Under the pieces are notes generated by a model. It was given only the letters and a program-made list of their open reading frames with translations. It did not search any database and was not told the origin of the DNA. Below, piece after piece: positions 1-8,796 of a stretch of 64,000 nt of DNA. Origin of the DNA: SKPS01 sp964469215 (GTDB lineage Bacteria; Bacteroidota; Bacteroidia; Bacteroidales; SKPS01); assembly GCA_964469215.1 (NCBI GenBank), contig CAYXYB010000005.1:62001-126000 (forward strand). The letters are read 5' to 3'. Position 1 is the first letter of the stretch, and every line of letters begins with the position of its first letter. The position numbers and the translations under genes were made by a program.

Positions 1-561
1 CATAAGGTGTTTTCTCAGATTACTTTTTGCTCTGAACAATAGTGATTCAACCGATGGTAGTGACGTGTTCATTACCGAGGCAATCTCTTTATATGATAAT
101 CTTTCATACTTGCTCAGCAGGAAAGCTGTTTTCTGATTTGCAGGCAGCTTGTCTATTGCTGTGTGAAGTGCGTTCCTGTCTTCATTGATTTTCAGATAGA
201 AATCGGGATTGCTGCTCTCAGAGGCAATTGGTTCAGGATGCTGATTTGGTCCGGATTCAATATTTTCGTTCGTGAGAAAACCGAATAAAAGCTTTTTCCT
301 ACGCATTCTTTTTAGGCGGTTTAATGATTTGTTCACAGTTACCCTGTATAACCATGTGGAAACTGAGGAATCACCCCTGAATTTTCCTATTGATTCCAGA
401 ACCTCAATAAAAACATCCTGTGCAATATCTTCAGCTTCGTTCAGATCGTGCAGATATGCATAGCTCAGGTTAATAACTTTTTGCTTGTAATTGTCTACAA
501 GCTCCATAAAAGCCCTATGGTCACCAAGTTTTAGTTTCTCTATCAGTTGAGCATCTGCCAT
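1..561 (-). CDS. ECF-type RNA polymerase sigma-70 factor (C-terminal end cut by window edge)
   Basis: The reverse strand is open for exactly 187 codons from the ATG at 561 to base 1, with no stop, so the gene continues beyond the window. It begins MADAQLIEKLKLGDHRAF. Region 2 is visible as AYLHDLNEAEDIAQDVFIEV followed by STWLYRVTVNKSLNRLKR, which matches the core-binding and -10 recognition helices of extracytoplasmic-function sigma factors. Region 4 follows as LPANQKTAFLLSKYERLSYKEIA with MNTSLPSVESLLFRAKSNL, a helix-turn-helix for -35 recognition. The protein would redirect RNA polymerase to a specific regulon. It starts 33 bases after the yihY stop on the same strand, so it may be the last gene of that operon. 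An anti-sigma partner would lie outside the window. The class is clear; the regulon is unknown. Confidence 0.9.
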   Translation of the reverse strand, partial: MADAQLIEKLKLGDHRAFMELVDNYKQKVINLSYAYLHDLNEAEDIAQDVFIEVLESIGKFRGDSSVSTWLYRVTVNKSLNRLKRMRRKKLLFGFLTNENIESGPNQHPEPIASESSNPDFYLKINEDRNALHTAIDKLPANQKTAFLLSKYERLSYKEIASVMNTSLPSVESLLFRAKSNLRKHLM

Positions 562-594
562 CAGGTTTGCATTTAGCTATAATTAGACATCATT

Positions 595-1530
595 TTACTC
601 AGTGACATGTGTTTTAATGACCTGTTTTTTACCTGCAGCAATAATGCTTGCATTAAGTTCGAATCCGACCAACAGTATGATTGCATTATAGTAAATATAC
701 AGTAGAAACAGAATCAGAGTACCGACTGATCCATAGAGGGCATTATGGGTTGAGAAATATTTCACAAAATATCCGAATCCCCAGGCAATTCCAACAAACG
801 ACAAAGTTGCTATCAGTGATCCTGCAGAAAAGAATCTAAACCCCTCCTTTTTTGCGGGGGCAAAGTAATAGATACCGGAGATTGTCAGATAGATAATAAA
901 TCCAAGCAGAAACCATCTTCCAACCGGAAGAATTCCAATTACCTGACTTTTTTTAATATATCCTTCACCAACAAGCCAGGCAAGAGTACCCTGCCCTGCA
1001 GCCATCATGGTAATTGCAACAATTATAAGAAGCGTTGCACAAAGCATTAGTATAATTCCTAAAAATCGTTTCTGCATTGGAGACCTTGTTTCAGATATGT
1101 TCACTGACTGGTTGAAGGATGAAATGATACTTATGAACATACTTGAACTGAACCACAATGAAAGCAGGAAGCCCAATGAAAGCAATCCTGTGTGTTTACG
1201 GCTAACAATGTCCATAATAGTATTTTCAAGCAAGGGAAACAACATTTCAGGCATCAGTTCCTTAAGCATGATCATAAGGTTAATCTGGAAATCCCTGACA
1301 GGAATGAGAGGTATTATTGTAAAGATAAAAAGGATACCAGGGAAAAGAGCGAGAAAAAACTTGAATGATATTGATGCTGCTCTTGTGTTGAGGCTGCCTG
1401 AGGAAATTGCGTTTCTGAAGTTAGACACCACTGTGTAGAGACTTATCCCCTTACCTCCGGGTATCATTACCAGGTTAAGGTTGTAGTTAACCTTAGATGT
1501 GAGTTTCCGTAATTGGGATTTAATCAGCAT
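595..1530 (-). CDS. YihY/BrkB family inner-membrane protein
   Basis: This 311-residue protein has about six strongly hydrophobic segments and the conserved family features of YihY (once called RNase BN): AASISFKFFLALFPGILFIF near the N-terminus, SLWFSSSMFISIISSFNQS in the middle, and GTLILFLLYIYYNAIILLVGFELN near the end. It is an integral inner-membrane protein of unestablished biochemical function; the RNase BN assignment of the family was later withdrawn. The first ATG overlaps the end of nadC by 11 bases, which implies translational coupling. A second in-frame Met at residue 22 is a possible start. The family is clear, the function is not. Confidence 0.88.
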   Translation of the reverse strand: MLIKSQLRKLTSKVNYNLNLVMIPGGKGISLYTVVSNFRNAISSGSLNTRAASISFKFFLALFPGILFIFTIIPLIPVRDFQINLMIMLKELMPEMLFPLLENTIMDIVSRKHTGLLSLGFLLSLWFSSSMFISIISSFNQSVNISETRSPMQKRFLGIILMLCATLLIIVAITMMAAGQGTLAWLVGEGYIKKSQVIGILPVGRWFLLGFIIYLTISGIYYFAPAKKEGFRFFSAGSLIATLSFVGIAWGFGYFVKYFSTHNALYGSVGTLILFLLYIYYNAIILLVGFELNASIIAAGKKQVIKTHVTE

Positions 1531-2374
1531 TGTTATTGCCTTTAAATGCTTTCAGGCTGAGGTCAATGCATTTTATGTGGTGCGTTAGTGCTCCGGATGA
1601 GATGAAGTCAACACCAGTTTCGGCGTAATCCCTGATATTTTCCTCATTAATACCACCTGATGCTTCGGTTTCAAATCTGCCTCCAATAACCTTCACAGCT
1701 CTGGCCAGGTCGGTTGGTTTAAAATTGTCAAGCATAATACGATTTACCCTTCCACACACCAAAACCTCATTCAGTTCTTCGAAGTTGCGCACCTCTATTT
1801 CAATCTTCAGATCCAGGTTCCGTTCGGATATATACCTGTTAACCCTATCTATGGCAGCTTTAATACCTCCTGAGAAGTCAACATGGTTATCTTTGATCAT
1901 TATCATATCAAAGAGCCCCATTCTGTGGTTGTAACCGCCACCTATTCTGACGGCATATTTTTCCATTTCTCTGAGCAGAGGGGTTGTTTTTCTGGTATCC
2001 AGAAGTTTCGTGTTGTATCCCCTGATCAAATCTGTAAGTTTATGTGTATAGGTTGCTATACCGCTAAGCCGTTGAAGGATGTTAAGGACAAGTCGTTCAG
2101 CAGCAACAATTGATCGTGTTGATCCAATTACCGTAAATACTATATCACCGGGTTTTATGACTTTTCCCTCTTTGATATTAATGATGGTTTCGAGGCTGGA
2201 GTCGGTTTGTCTGAAAACTTCAATGGCATAAGGCAACCCGGCAAGAATACCCTCCTCTTTAGCTGTCAGTATTGCAGATCCTTTGTTTTGATAAGGTATT
2301 GTAGCAAGAGAGGTGTGATCTCCATCACCGATGTCTTCAGCTATTGCCAATCTGATTATATCAGATATTTTCAT
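1520..2374 (-). CDS. nadC: Nicotinate-nucleotide pyrophosphorylase (quinolinate phosphoribosyltransferase)
   Basis: NadC converts quinolinate and PRPP to nicotinate mononucleotide, CO2 and pyrophosphate in de novo NAD synthesis in the cytoplasm. The 284-residue length is normal. The substrate-binding stretch LLDTRKTTPLLREMEKYAV is present, followed by GGGYNHRMGLFDMIMIKDNH and the C-terminal barrel signature ASGGINEENIRDYAETGVDFIS. It lies 8 bases downstream of the DUF4783 gene and overlaps yihY by 11 bases, so the three form an operon. nadA and nadB are not in this window. The assignment is secure. Confidence 0.97.
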   Translation of the reverse strand: MKISDIIRLAIAEDIGDGDHTSLATIPYQNKGSAILTAKEEGILAGLPYAIEVFRQTDSSLETIINIKEGKVIKPGDIVFTVIGSTRSIVAAERLVLNILQRLSGIATYTHKLTDLIRGYNTKLLDTRKTTPLLREMEKYAVRIGGGYNHRMGLFDMIMIKDNHVDFSGGIKAAIDRVNRYISERNLDLKIEIEVRNFEELNEVLVCGRVNRIMLDNFKPTDLARAVKVIGGRFETEASGGINEENIRDYAETGVDFISSGALTHHIKCIDLSLKAFKGNNNAD

Positions 2375-2382
2375 AAAAACTG

Positions 2383-2775
2383 TTATTTATTTTCAAAAGT
2401 GATACCTGTAATTCTTTCCTTACCAGATACAACACTGAAGAGGATATATACCGAGAAATTGGCACCTTTCCCCGATATATATGTTCCCAGGATAAAATGG
2501 TTTGACTGGGTAGTTTTTCCATTATTAATAATCATGAAAGAATGTGGTGGATTTTGCTTGAAAAACTCCTGTAACATTGATCTGGCCTGATTACAACTGA
2601 AGCTGCCTTTATGGGCAGGCAGAGAAACAGTTACTGATTTGGCAAATAAGGTTGAAAGCCGGCCGGCATTAGCGGCAGATATTGCTTCAACCACAAGATT
2701 TCTGTCAGTTTGCGCAGTGGATTCTGAAGCAAAAACCGGTAGAAATAAACATATAAGCAGCAACCTGTAAAACAT
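2383..2775 (-). CDS. DUF4783 domain-containing exported protein
   Basis: This 130-residue protein begins with a signal peptide (MFYRLLLICLFLPVFASESTAQ). The mature part resembles the NTF2-like DUF4783 family of Bacteroidota: an alpha-helical start (VVEAISAANAGRLSTLFA), then beta strands ending in SVVSGKERITGITFE. It probably sits in the periplasm. Function is unknown; NTF2-like folds often bind small ligands or support protein interactions. It is the first gene of an operon with nadC and yihY and has a consensus promoter upstream. Confidence 0.8.
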   Translation of the reverse strand: MFYRLLLICLFLPVFASESTAQTDRNLVVEAISAANAGRLSTLFAKSVTVSLPAHKGSFSCNQARSMLQEFFKQNPPHSFMIINNGKTTQSNHFILGTYISGKGANFSVYILFSVVSGKERITGITFENK

Positions 2776-2848
2776 TTCGAATTTTCTTAATGACCCGGAA
2801 TCCTTGTGAAATGGGCTGAAAAAGCCTATAAAATCAATTAAACCGGTT

Positions 2849-2879
2849 CAAAAATACATCAATTATTGTGCCTGTCAAA
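2849..2879 (-). promoter_or_regulatory. Bacteroidota-type promoter for the DUF4783-nadC-yihY operon
   Basis: Read on the minus strand, TTTG (2876-2879) is followed after exactly 19 bases by TATTTTTG (2849-2856). Both elements match the Bacteroidota primary-sigma consensus TTTG-N19-TAnnTTTG without mismatch. Transcription would start near 2842-2846, giving a leader of about 70 bases before the ATG at 2775. Confidence 0.75.
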
Positions 2880-2943
2880 ATTGTTAAGGTTAATTAACAC
2901 CGGCAATAAAAAATTTATATCTTGCACCTGAAACACTTAAAAC

Positions 2944-3417
2944 ATGAAAATTGATCTACTGGTAACCGGAAAAACAACTTCAGACTGGTTAAAGCAGGGC
3001 ATTGATGAATACAGAAATCGCATAAGGCATTATACCGACTTTAATATCTATGAAATAACAATTCCTCAGGTAATATCTTCACTTCAACCAAAACGACAGT
3101 GTGTCGAGGAGGGTAAGCTTCTGATTAAAAACAGCAGTGGTTATGATCTTGTGGTATTGCTCGACGAAAAGGGGATAGAGATGAGCTCGGCGGGATTTAG
3201 TGAATACTTACAGAAATGCATGAACCGGGGAACAAGAAAGGCAGCTTTTATTGTGGGTGGGGCATACGGTTTCAGTGAAGAGGTATATTCAAAATTCAAC
3301 GAGAAGATTTCCCTTTCAAAAATGACCTTTCCTCATCAGATCATCAGGCTTTTCTTTACTGAGCAGTTATACAGAGCTTTCACCATCCTCAGGGGCGAAT
3401 TGTATCATCACGGTTAG
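2944..3417 (+). CDS. rlmH: 23S rRNA (pseudouridine1915-N3)-methyltransferase
   Basis: RlmH is a SPOUT-fold enzyme that methylates pseudouridine 1915 in helix 69 of 23S rRNA on the assembled ribosome. At 157 residues it has the normal length. The SAM-binding knot is visible as AAFIVGGAYGFSEEVY, then ISLSKMTFPHQIIRLFFTEQ, and the C-terminus YHHG carries the family's conserved Tyr-His. It is divergent from DUF4783 and its 3' end overlaps the convergent glycosyltransferase gene by 29 bases. Confidence 0.97.
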   Translation: MKIDLLVTGKTTSDWLKQGIDEYRNRIRHYTDFNIYEITIPQVISSLQPKRQCVEEGKLLIKNSSGYDLVVLLDEKGIEMSSAGFSEYLQKCMNRGTRKAAFIVGGAYGFSEEVYSKFNEKISLSKMTFPHQIIRLFFTEQLYRAFTILRGELYHHG

Positions 3418-4549
3418 TTATTTCAATAGCCAGAGCTTTTAAGAAACTGTTCCACATGAGTTCAGCCGTAATGCTCCATGAGAATTTACCAGGCAGATCC
3501 TTTGAAGATGATATCAGCCTTCTGCGCAGATCATCATCGGAAACTATCCGAAGCATCGCATCTGCAATCTCATCAGCACTTTCGGGATTTACTAACAGAG
3601 CAGAATCACTGGCGATTTCCTTCATCGAGGAGTTGTTGGATGTAATAACAGGAATTCCTGCAGCAGCAGCTTCAATAATAGGAAGTCCGAAGCCCTCGAA
3701 AAAAGAAACAAAAATCAAGGCATATGCGCCATGGATCAGAGCATTCATATCAGTGTCAGAAACCCTTCCGGTAAAAATGATATCGTCTCTGAAATTGCTG
3801 GAATTAAGGGAATTTTTTAATTCGGAACTGAACCATTTATTGTTACCTGCAAATACCAGTTTAACATCTGAGTGATTTCCCTGCCTGAACAGAGAATAGG
3901 CTTCGATGGTTCCATGGGTGTTTTTTCGTGGGTGGAGGGTGCCTGTAACAATAAAATAACGGCCCGTGATACCATGCTTCGACAATATTTGTTGAATATT
4001 TACGTGCGAAACAGGTTTCAGATAATTGTTCAGGCCGCTGTATACCAGATCTATTTTGGTATTGTTTACCCCATAGGTTCTAATAATATCCTCCTTGGAA
4101 AAATCAGACACCGTCATTATACGGGTTGCCTCTTCTGCTGACCTCCTTACCCACGTTTTATATATATTTCTATATCCTTTAGGTATAAAGTTAGGGTAGT
4201 GCTCAAAATTAAGATCATGAATTGCAACAATAGAGGGTACTGAGGGTTTAGGTGGCAGAAACCCATCAGGTGAGAAATACAGGTCGGGTTTAATTCTTTG
4301 AAGGGCTAGTGGTACAGAGATGTAGTTCCATATTTTAAGAAGCGAGGGCAGGCGTGTTATGGGGCGGATGACCAGCGGTGAAACATTAGGGGGGAAAGAA
4401 AATGATGGGTGATAAGGCCTGTCGAACAAAAACAGAAAAGAGTGATCAGGATGTAATTGGGCTACCCTGGTCATTGTTTCAAGGGTAAACCATCCAATCC
4501 CATCCATCTTTCCTTTGAGAATCAAACGGGTATTAACTGCTATCTTCAA
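3389..4549 (-). CDS. Glycosyltransferase family 4 protein
   Basis: This is a GT-B fold glycosyltransferase, probably cytoplasmic or membrane-associated, adding a sugar from a nucleotide-sugar donor during surface polysaccharide synthesis. The N-terminal domain contains IVAIHDLNFEHYP and ATRIMTVSDFSKEDI. The donor-binding domain has YFIVTGTLHPRKN and the E-x7-E motif in FFEGFGLPIIEAAAAG. There is no upstream ATG in frame. TTG at 4549 gives an N-terminus of MKIAVNTRLILKGK, which fits the family; another TTG at 4576 would add nine residues. The 3' end overlaps rlmH by 29 bases on the opposite strand. It is divergent from the flippase gene. The sugar and acceptor cannot be told from sequence. Confidence 0.88.
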   Translation of the reverse strand: MKIAVNTRLILKGKMDGIGWFTLETMTRVAQLHPDHSFLFLFDRPYHPSFSFPPNVSPLVIRPITRLPSLLKIWNYISVPLALQRIKPDLYFSPDGFLPPKPSVPSIVAIHDLNFEHYPNFIPKGYRNIYKTWVRRSAEEATRIMTVSDFSKEDIIRTYGVNNTKIDLVYSGLNNYLKPVSHVNIQQILSKHGITGRYFIVTGTLHPRKNTHGTIEAYSLFRQGNHSDVKLVFAGNNKWFSSELKNSLNSSNFRDDIIFTGRVSDTDMNALIHGAYALIFVSFFEGFGLPIIEAAAAGIPVITSNNSSMKEIASDSALLVNPESADEIADAMLRIVSDDDLRRRLISSSKDLPGKFSWSITAELMWNSFLKALAIEITNRDDTIRP

Positions 4550-4696
4550 AACAAATGTTTTTGCAAATATCTGCAATAACCTTAATAATGAATCCTATTT
4601 TTACTTTTATTGATCAAAATGGTAATAAAACCTTATCAACAATCATATTTGATGCAGGTCAATCTGAATCTGAACAAGATGTTCAAAAAAAAAAGC

Positions 4697-4727
4697 TTTG
4701 CAAAATAGATTGAGGCTTTTACCTTTG
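4697..4727 (+). promoter_or_regulatory. Consensus Bacteroidota promoter for the flippase operon
   Basis: TTTG (4697-4700), a 19-base spacer, then TACCTTTG (4720-4727) match the Bacteroidota consensus perfectly. The flippase ATG begins at 4732, only 4 bases beyond the -7 box, so a transcript started here would be leaderless or nearly so. Confidence 0.65.
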
Positions 4728-4740
4728 CCAAATGCAAAGG
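4722..4740. repeat. Perfect inverted repeat spanning the -7 box and the flippase start codon
   Basis: CCTTTGC (4722-4728) and GCAAAGG (4734-4740) are perfect inverted copies separated by 5 bases. The left arm lies within the -7 promoter element and the A and T of the start codon (4732-4733) are in the loop. It may be a repressor operator or a coincidence of codon choice. Confidence 0.5.
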
Positions 4741-6186
4741 AAATTCCTGACCAACCTATTGCTGTTGATGTTTCTTAACATCCTGATCAAGCCGGTGTAT
4801 ATTTTTGGTATTGATCTAAGGGTACAGAACCTTGTTGGGCCTGATGAGTTCGGTATATTTTTTTCGATGTTTAACTTTTCAATGCTCTTCAACATAATTC
4901 TTGATTTTGGCATCACCAATTACAATAATCGCAACATTTCACAGCATAGGCACCTGCTCAACAAACATTTCAGTGGCATAGTCACCTTGAGGTTATTGCT
5001 AGCAGTCTTATATGCTGCTGTTTCTATCATCATCGGTATTATTGCAGGATATGACCACAGGCAGATGGGTTTGCTCGGTTTCATGGTGTTTAATCAGTTT
5101 ATCATAGCATCAATACTGTACCTGCGATCAAACATTGCCGGATTACAGATGTTCAGAACCGATAGTTTTATATCAGTTCTTGACAGGTTAATAATGATTG
5201 TAATATGCGGATATTTTATCTATAATGAGCATTTCAGCAATAGTTTCAGAATTGAGCATTTTGTATGGTTACAAACCATTGGCTACATGGTTGCATTCCT
5301 TACGGCACTGGTGATAGTAATCAGAAAAGCCGCGTTCAGAAGACTTTACTGGAACAGGTTGTTTGCCCTGATGATTATAAGGAAAAGCTTTCCGTTTGCC
5401 ATGCTTACCTTGCTGATGATGTTCTATTTCAGGATAGATTCAGTGCTTCTTGAAAGGATATTGCCGGAACCTGACGGGGCAAGGCAGTCCGGGATATATG
5501 CTTCAGCATTCAGGTTGCTTGATGCTTTGATCATGGTACCATACCTTTTTTCTGTTCTCCTGTTACCTATGTTTTCAAGAATGTTGCGTTTCAGGGATGA
5601 CATCTCTCAGATCATCAGGCTTGCATTTCCCCTTCTTCTTGTATTTTCGTTCTCAGTTGTTTCATTATCTTTATGCTTCAGCGAGGAGATAATGAGTGTG
5701 CTGTATAGAGGACATCCTTCTGAATCTGCCGCAGTTTTCAGGATTCTGATGCCAGGTCTGGCAGGATTTTCTGTCTCTTATGTTTTCAGCACGCTCCTGA
5801 CAGCTGACGGTAATCTCTGGACACTCAACAAAATTGCTTTTGCAGCAATGGTTCTTAATATCACCCTTAATTTTATCCTTATTCCACACTTTCAGGCTGT
5901 GGGATCTGCTATAGCCAGTTGTTCCACTCTGATTCTAGCCGCAATATTACACCTTTTCATATCTGTCCGCAGGTTTAACCTTTGGCCTGATAAACAAATG
6001 CTTATTCGGTTCCTGGTGTTTTGTGTTTTGCTTAATATTATTTTGTTTTTACAGCATTTACTTCCGCTGGGCTGGGTGATCAGAATGTTGATATCAGGAG
6101 TTACAATGGTACTGGTTTCTTTCTTAATTGGCCTTATACGCCCAGCAAATATGTGGAAAATCATCAGTAAACATAATGAGAATTGA
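4732..6186 (+). CDS. Polysaccharide flippase (Wzx/MATE-like, MOP superfamily)
   Basis: This 484-residue protein is almost wholly hydrophobic, with about 12-14 membrane segments, as expected for lipid-linked oligosaccharide flippases of the inner membrane. The N-terminus FLNILIKPVYIFGIDLRVQN followed by VGPDEFGIFF is typical of Bacteroidota flippases that move undecaprenyl-linked glycans to the periplasm. The start is supported because the conserved hydrophobic N-terminus begins right after the first Met. It is followed by Wzz-like and O-antigen-ligase-like genes on the same strand, which makes the Wzx/Wzy-type role likely. The substrate is unknown. Confidence 0.88.
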   Translation: MQRKFLTNLLLLMFLNILIKPVYIFGIDLRVQNLVGPDEFGIFFSMFNFSMLFNIILDFGITNYNNRNISQHRHLLNKHFSGIVTLRLLLAVLYAAVSIIIGIIAGYDHRQMGLLGFMVFNQFIIASILYLRSNIAGLQMFRTDSFISVLDRLIMIVICGYFIYNEHFSNSFRIEHFVWLQTIGYMVAFLTALVIVIRKAAFRRLYWNRLFALMIIRKSFPFAMLTLLMMFYFRIDSVLLERILPEPDGARQSGIYASAFRLLDALIMVPYLFSVLLLPMFSRMLRFRDDISQIIRLAFPLLLVFSFSVVSLSLCFSEEIMSVLYRGHPSESAAVFRILMPGLAGFSVSYVFSTLLTADGNLWTLNKIAFAAMVLNITLNFILIPHFQAVGSAIASCSTLILAAILHLFISVRRFNLWPDKQMLIRFLVFCVLLNIILFLQHLLPLGWVIRMLISGVTMVLVSFLIGLIRPANMWKIISKHNEN

Positions 6187-6263
6187 TGAAATCAGAGTGC
6201 TGAAGTTGAGCTTGTAATATTTTACTTTAATTTTACCGCGATTAATCAAACATCAACATATTT

Positions 6264-7313
6264 ATGGCTAAGAAGTCTTTTTCCGAATTTGATTTTAACT
6301 CTGTAAACTTCCTGTGGTTCATCTGGAAGTGGAAATGGATCATTGTTTCAGTAACTTTGATTGCGGGCATCCTGGCAGCAGTATTTTCGGGGCCAAAGTT
6401 CATCACACCCATGTTCCGATCAACTGTGATTCTTTTTCCAACCTCTACAAATTCCATTTCAAAGGCCATTATGGATGAGATTCCAGGTGGCAAACAGGAT
6501 CTCATGTCATTTGGTGAAGAGGCAGAAGCAGAACAGATGATACAGATTCTGAACTCAAGCAAGATCAGGGATAAAATCATAGAGAGGTACGATCTGATAA
6601 AGCATTACAAGATCAGACTCAGTGCTAAATTTTCGCAGACGGAGTTGCATAAGCGTTACAACAGTAATATCAGGTTCCGGCGTACAGAGTTCAAAGGGGT
6701 TGAAATAAAGGTAATGGATCATTCACCTGACACGGCAATGCTGATCGCCAACGATATAGCCGAATACTTCGACACCATAAAGAACGATATTCAAAGACAA
6801 CGTGCTCTTGACGGGCTTGCAATCGTTGAGGCTGAGTTCAGACAGATGGAAGCTGACATTCACGCAGATGAGGATTCCCTGAAGAAGCTGATGGAACTAG
6901 GAGTACATGACTACGAGAGGCAGGCTGAGATGATAAATCAGCAACTTGCCATAGAGATTGCAAAGCGCAACCAGATTGGCATCAAGGCTTTAAATGACAA
7001 ATTGGATACACTCGCCAAGTATGGAGGATCTTATGTTTCTATAAGGGATGCTCTAGAATATGAAAAGAAAAACTTCAGTGACTTGCGAAAAGCATACAAA
7101 AAAGCCAGGGTTGATGCCCAATCTTTTGTCCCTCAGAAGTTTGTTATTGACAGAGCTTATAAAGCCGAGAAGAAATCCTACCCCGTACGCTGGCTTATTG
7201 TTACGATTTCGATGCTTTCAGCATTCCTTCTTACTGTAATCATTCTGATAATCTTGGAAAACATATCGCGGTTTACCGAAGCTAAACAAATAACCCCAGC
7301 TGAATCCCAATAA
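6264..7313 (+). CDS. Wzz-family chain-length determinant protein
   Basis: The 349-residue protein has the two-helix topology of polysaccharide co-polymerases. A first membrane segment lies near residues 20-40 (WIIVSVTLIAGILAAVFSG), then a long periplasmic alpha-helical region with repeated charged heptads (KNDIQRQRALDGLAIVEAEF), and a C-terminal membrane segment (WLIVTISMLSAFLLTVIILI). Such proteins control glycan chain length. No tyrosine kinase domain is attached, so this is the Wzz rather than the fused Wzc form. It lies 77 bases after the flippase and 7 bases before the ligase gene, in an apparent operon. Confidence 0.85.
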   Translation: MAKKSFSEFDFNSVNFLWFIWKWKWIIVSVTLIAGILAAVFSGPKFITPMFRSTVILFPTSTNSISKAIMDEIPGGKQDLMSFGEEAEAEQMIQILNSSKIRDKIIERYDLIKHYKIRLSAKFSQTELHKRYNSNIRFRRTEFKGVEIKVMDHSPDTAMLIANDIAEYFDTIKNDIQRQRALDGLAIVEAEFRQMEADIHADEDSLKKLMELGVHDYERQAEMINQQLAIEIAKRNQIGIKALNDKLDTLAKYGGSYVSIRDALEYEKKNFSDLRKAYKKARVDAQSFVPQKFVIDRAYKAEKKSYPVRWLIVTISMLSAFLLTVIILIILENISRFTEAKQITPAESQ

Positions 7314-7320
7314 TCTAAAA

Positions 7321-8796
7321 ATGGTGCTTTCCGACAGGCAGAAAAAGTTGTGGGTAGTTGTTATCAGCCTTGTGTTCATTGTATTAAATACCATACTGAT
7401 AACATTTGAGGTGTATTGGTTTACCATACTACCAGCAGTTGTACTGCTTCTTGCAATGTATTTCCTGTCGCTTGAGAAGATATTTTTTCTGGTGGTGCTG
7501 ATTACACCCTTATCCGTTGATCTTCCCTTGAAGGAGTTTGGGATGAACCTTACCCTACCAACCGAACCTTTGCTGATGGGAATGCTGTTATTACTGCTGC
7601 TGAAATTCCTGCATCAGAACCCCTTTAAACGGGAGATGTGGTTTCATCCCGTTTCTGTAATAATAGTTCTTCAGCTTACCTGGATGCTGGTGACCTCTTT
7701 TACAAGTGAAATACCTATGGTATCGTTCAAATACTTTGTGATGCAACTCTGGTTTATCATACCGGTATATTTTTTCGGGATACTTGTTTTCAGGGAGGAG
7801 CGAAACATCAGGCTTTTTTTGATACTGTTTCTTATTACTCTAGCAGCTGTTGTTGTTTATACAACCTATCATCATTCGCTTCTATCTTTCGATGGTCAGG
7901 CAGCACATTGGGTTATGTATCCGTTTTTCAACGATCATACAGCTTACGGAGCCATTCTGGCAATGTTTCTACCGGTCGGGATTGTCTTTTCCCTCGATCA
8001 TCAATACAGCAGAACCATAAGACTCTTATTTGTGGCTCTTACCTTGATAATTCTCACAGGTATTATTTTGAGTGTAAGCAGGGCTGCATGGCTTAGTGTT
8101 GCAGCAGCTCTTGGCTTTTTTGCCATACTTTTTTTCCGTATCAGGTTCAGGACACTTATTCTTGGTGCTCTTGTGTTGTTTACTCTTGTTATGGTTTTTC
8201 AGAACAGAATCGTTGAAAGGCTGGAGAAGAACACTCAGGAGTCGGAGGAAACTGATCTTGCCAGGCATGCTCAAAGCATGTCGAATATCACAACAGATGC
8301 ATCAAATCTTGAGCGACTGAACAGGTGGAATGCTGCCTACAGTATGTTTCTGGAACGTCCGTTCTGGGGCTGGGGTCCGGGTACATATCAATTTGTTTAT
8401 GCTCCGTTTCAGAAATCATCAGACCTCACAATAATATCTACAAACTTTGGTGAATTGGGGAGTGTTCACAGTGAATACATAGGTCCGCTATGCCATTCGG
8501 GGATAATAGGAGCAGTTCTTTTTCCAGCACTGGTGATTTTGGTGATTTCGGTTACCCTGAAGCTTTTGCGGGGTAATCTTACAAAGCGCCTGAAATTATA
8601 TCTGATGGCAGTGTTTCTCGGATTAAGTACATATTATGTTCATGGTATTCTTAACGATTTTCTGGAGACAGACAAAGCAGCTATTCCATTCTGGGGTTTC
8701 ACGGCAATAATAATAGCAATTGACCTGTATCATTCAGGACGAAACAGCAAGGAGGTTGTCTCCGATGAAGGGTCAGATGTTAGAGTTTCTCAGTAA
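7321..8796 (+). CDS. O-antigen ligase family (WaaL/Wzy-like) membrane protein
   Basis: This 491-residue inner-membrane protein has about 11-12 hydrophobic segments and a large periplasmic loop near residues 300-390 containing RPFWGWGPGTYQF and GSVHSEYIGPLCHSGIIG. The H-S-E-Y element and the earlier SVSRAAWLS stretch are typical of the O-antigen ligase/polymerase superfamily. It may join undecaprenyl-linked polymer to lipid A core, or polymerise repeat units; the two activities cannot be separated by sequence. Its last 17 bases overlap the convergent LpxD-like gene. Confidence 0.85.
   Translation: MVLSDRQKKLWVVVISLVFIVLNTILITFEVYWFTILPAVVLLLAMYFLSLEKIFFLVVLITPLSVDLPLKEFGMNLTLPTEPLLMGMLLLLLLKFLHQNPFKREMWFHPVSVIIVLQLTWMLVTSFTSEIPMVSFKYFVMQLWFIIPVYFFGILVFREERNIRLFLILFLITLAAVVVYTTYHHSLLSFDGQAAHWVMYPFFNDHTAYGAILAMFLPVGIVFSLDHQYSRTIRLLFVALTLIILTGIILSVSRAAWLSVAAALGFFAILFFRIRFRTLILGALVLFTLVMVFQNRIVERLEKNTQESEETDLARHAQSMSNITTDASNLERLNRWNAAYSMFLERPFWGWGPGTYQFVYAPFQKSSDLTIISTNFGELGSVHSEYIGPLCHSGIIGAVLFPALVILVISVTLKLLRGNLTKRLKLYLMAVFLGLSTYYVHGILNDFLETDKAAIPFWGFTAIIIAIDLYHSGRNSKEVVSDEGSDVRVSQ

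Noticed and set aside
1007..1438. 143-codon plus-strand frame opposite yihY
   Set aside because: It is wholly antisense to a gene with strong family motifs and has no independent support.
2918..2925. -7 promoter box for rlmH (TATCTTGC)
   Set aside because: It differs from TAnnTTTG at two of the six fixed positions and no -33 box stands at the right distance.
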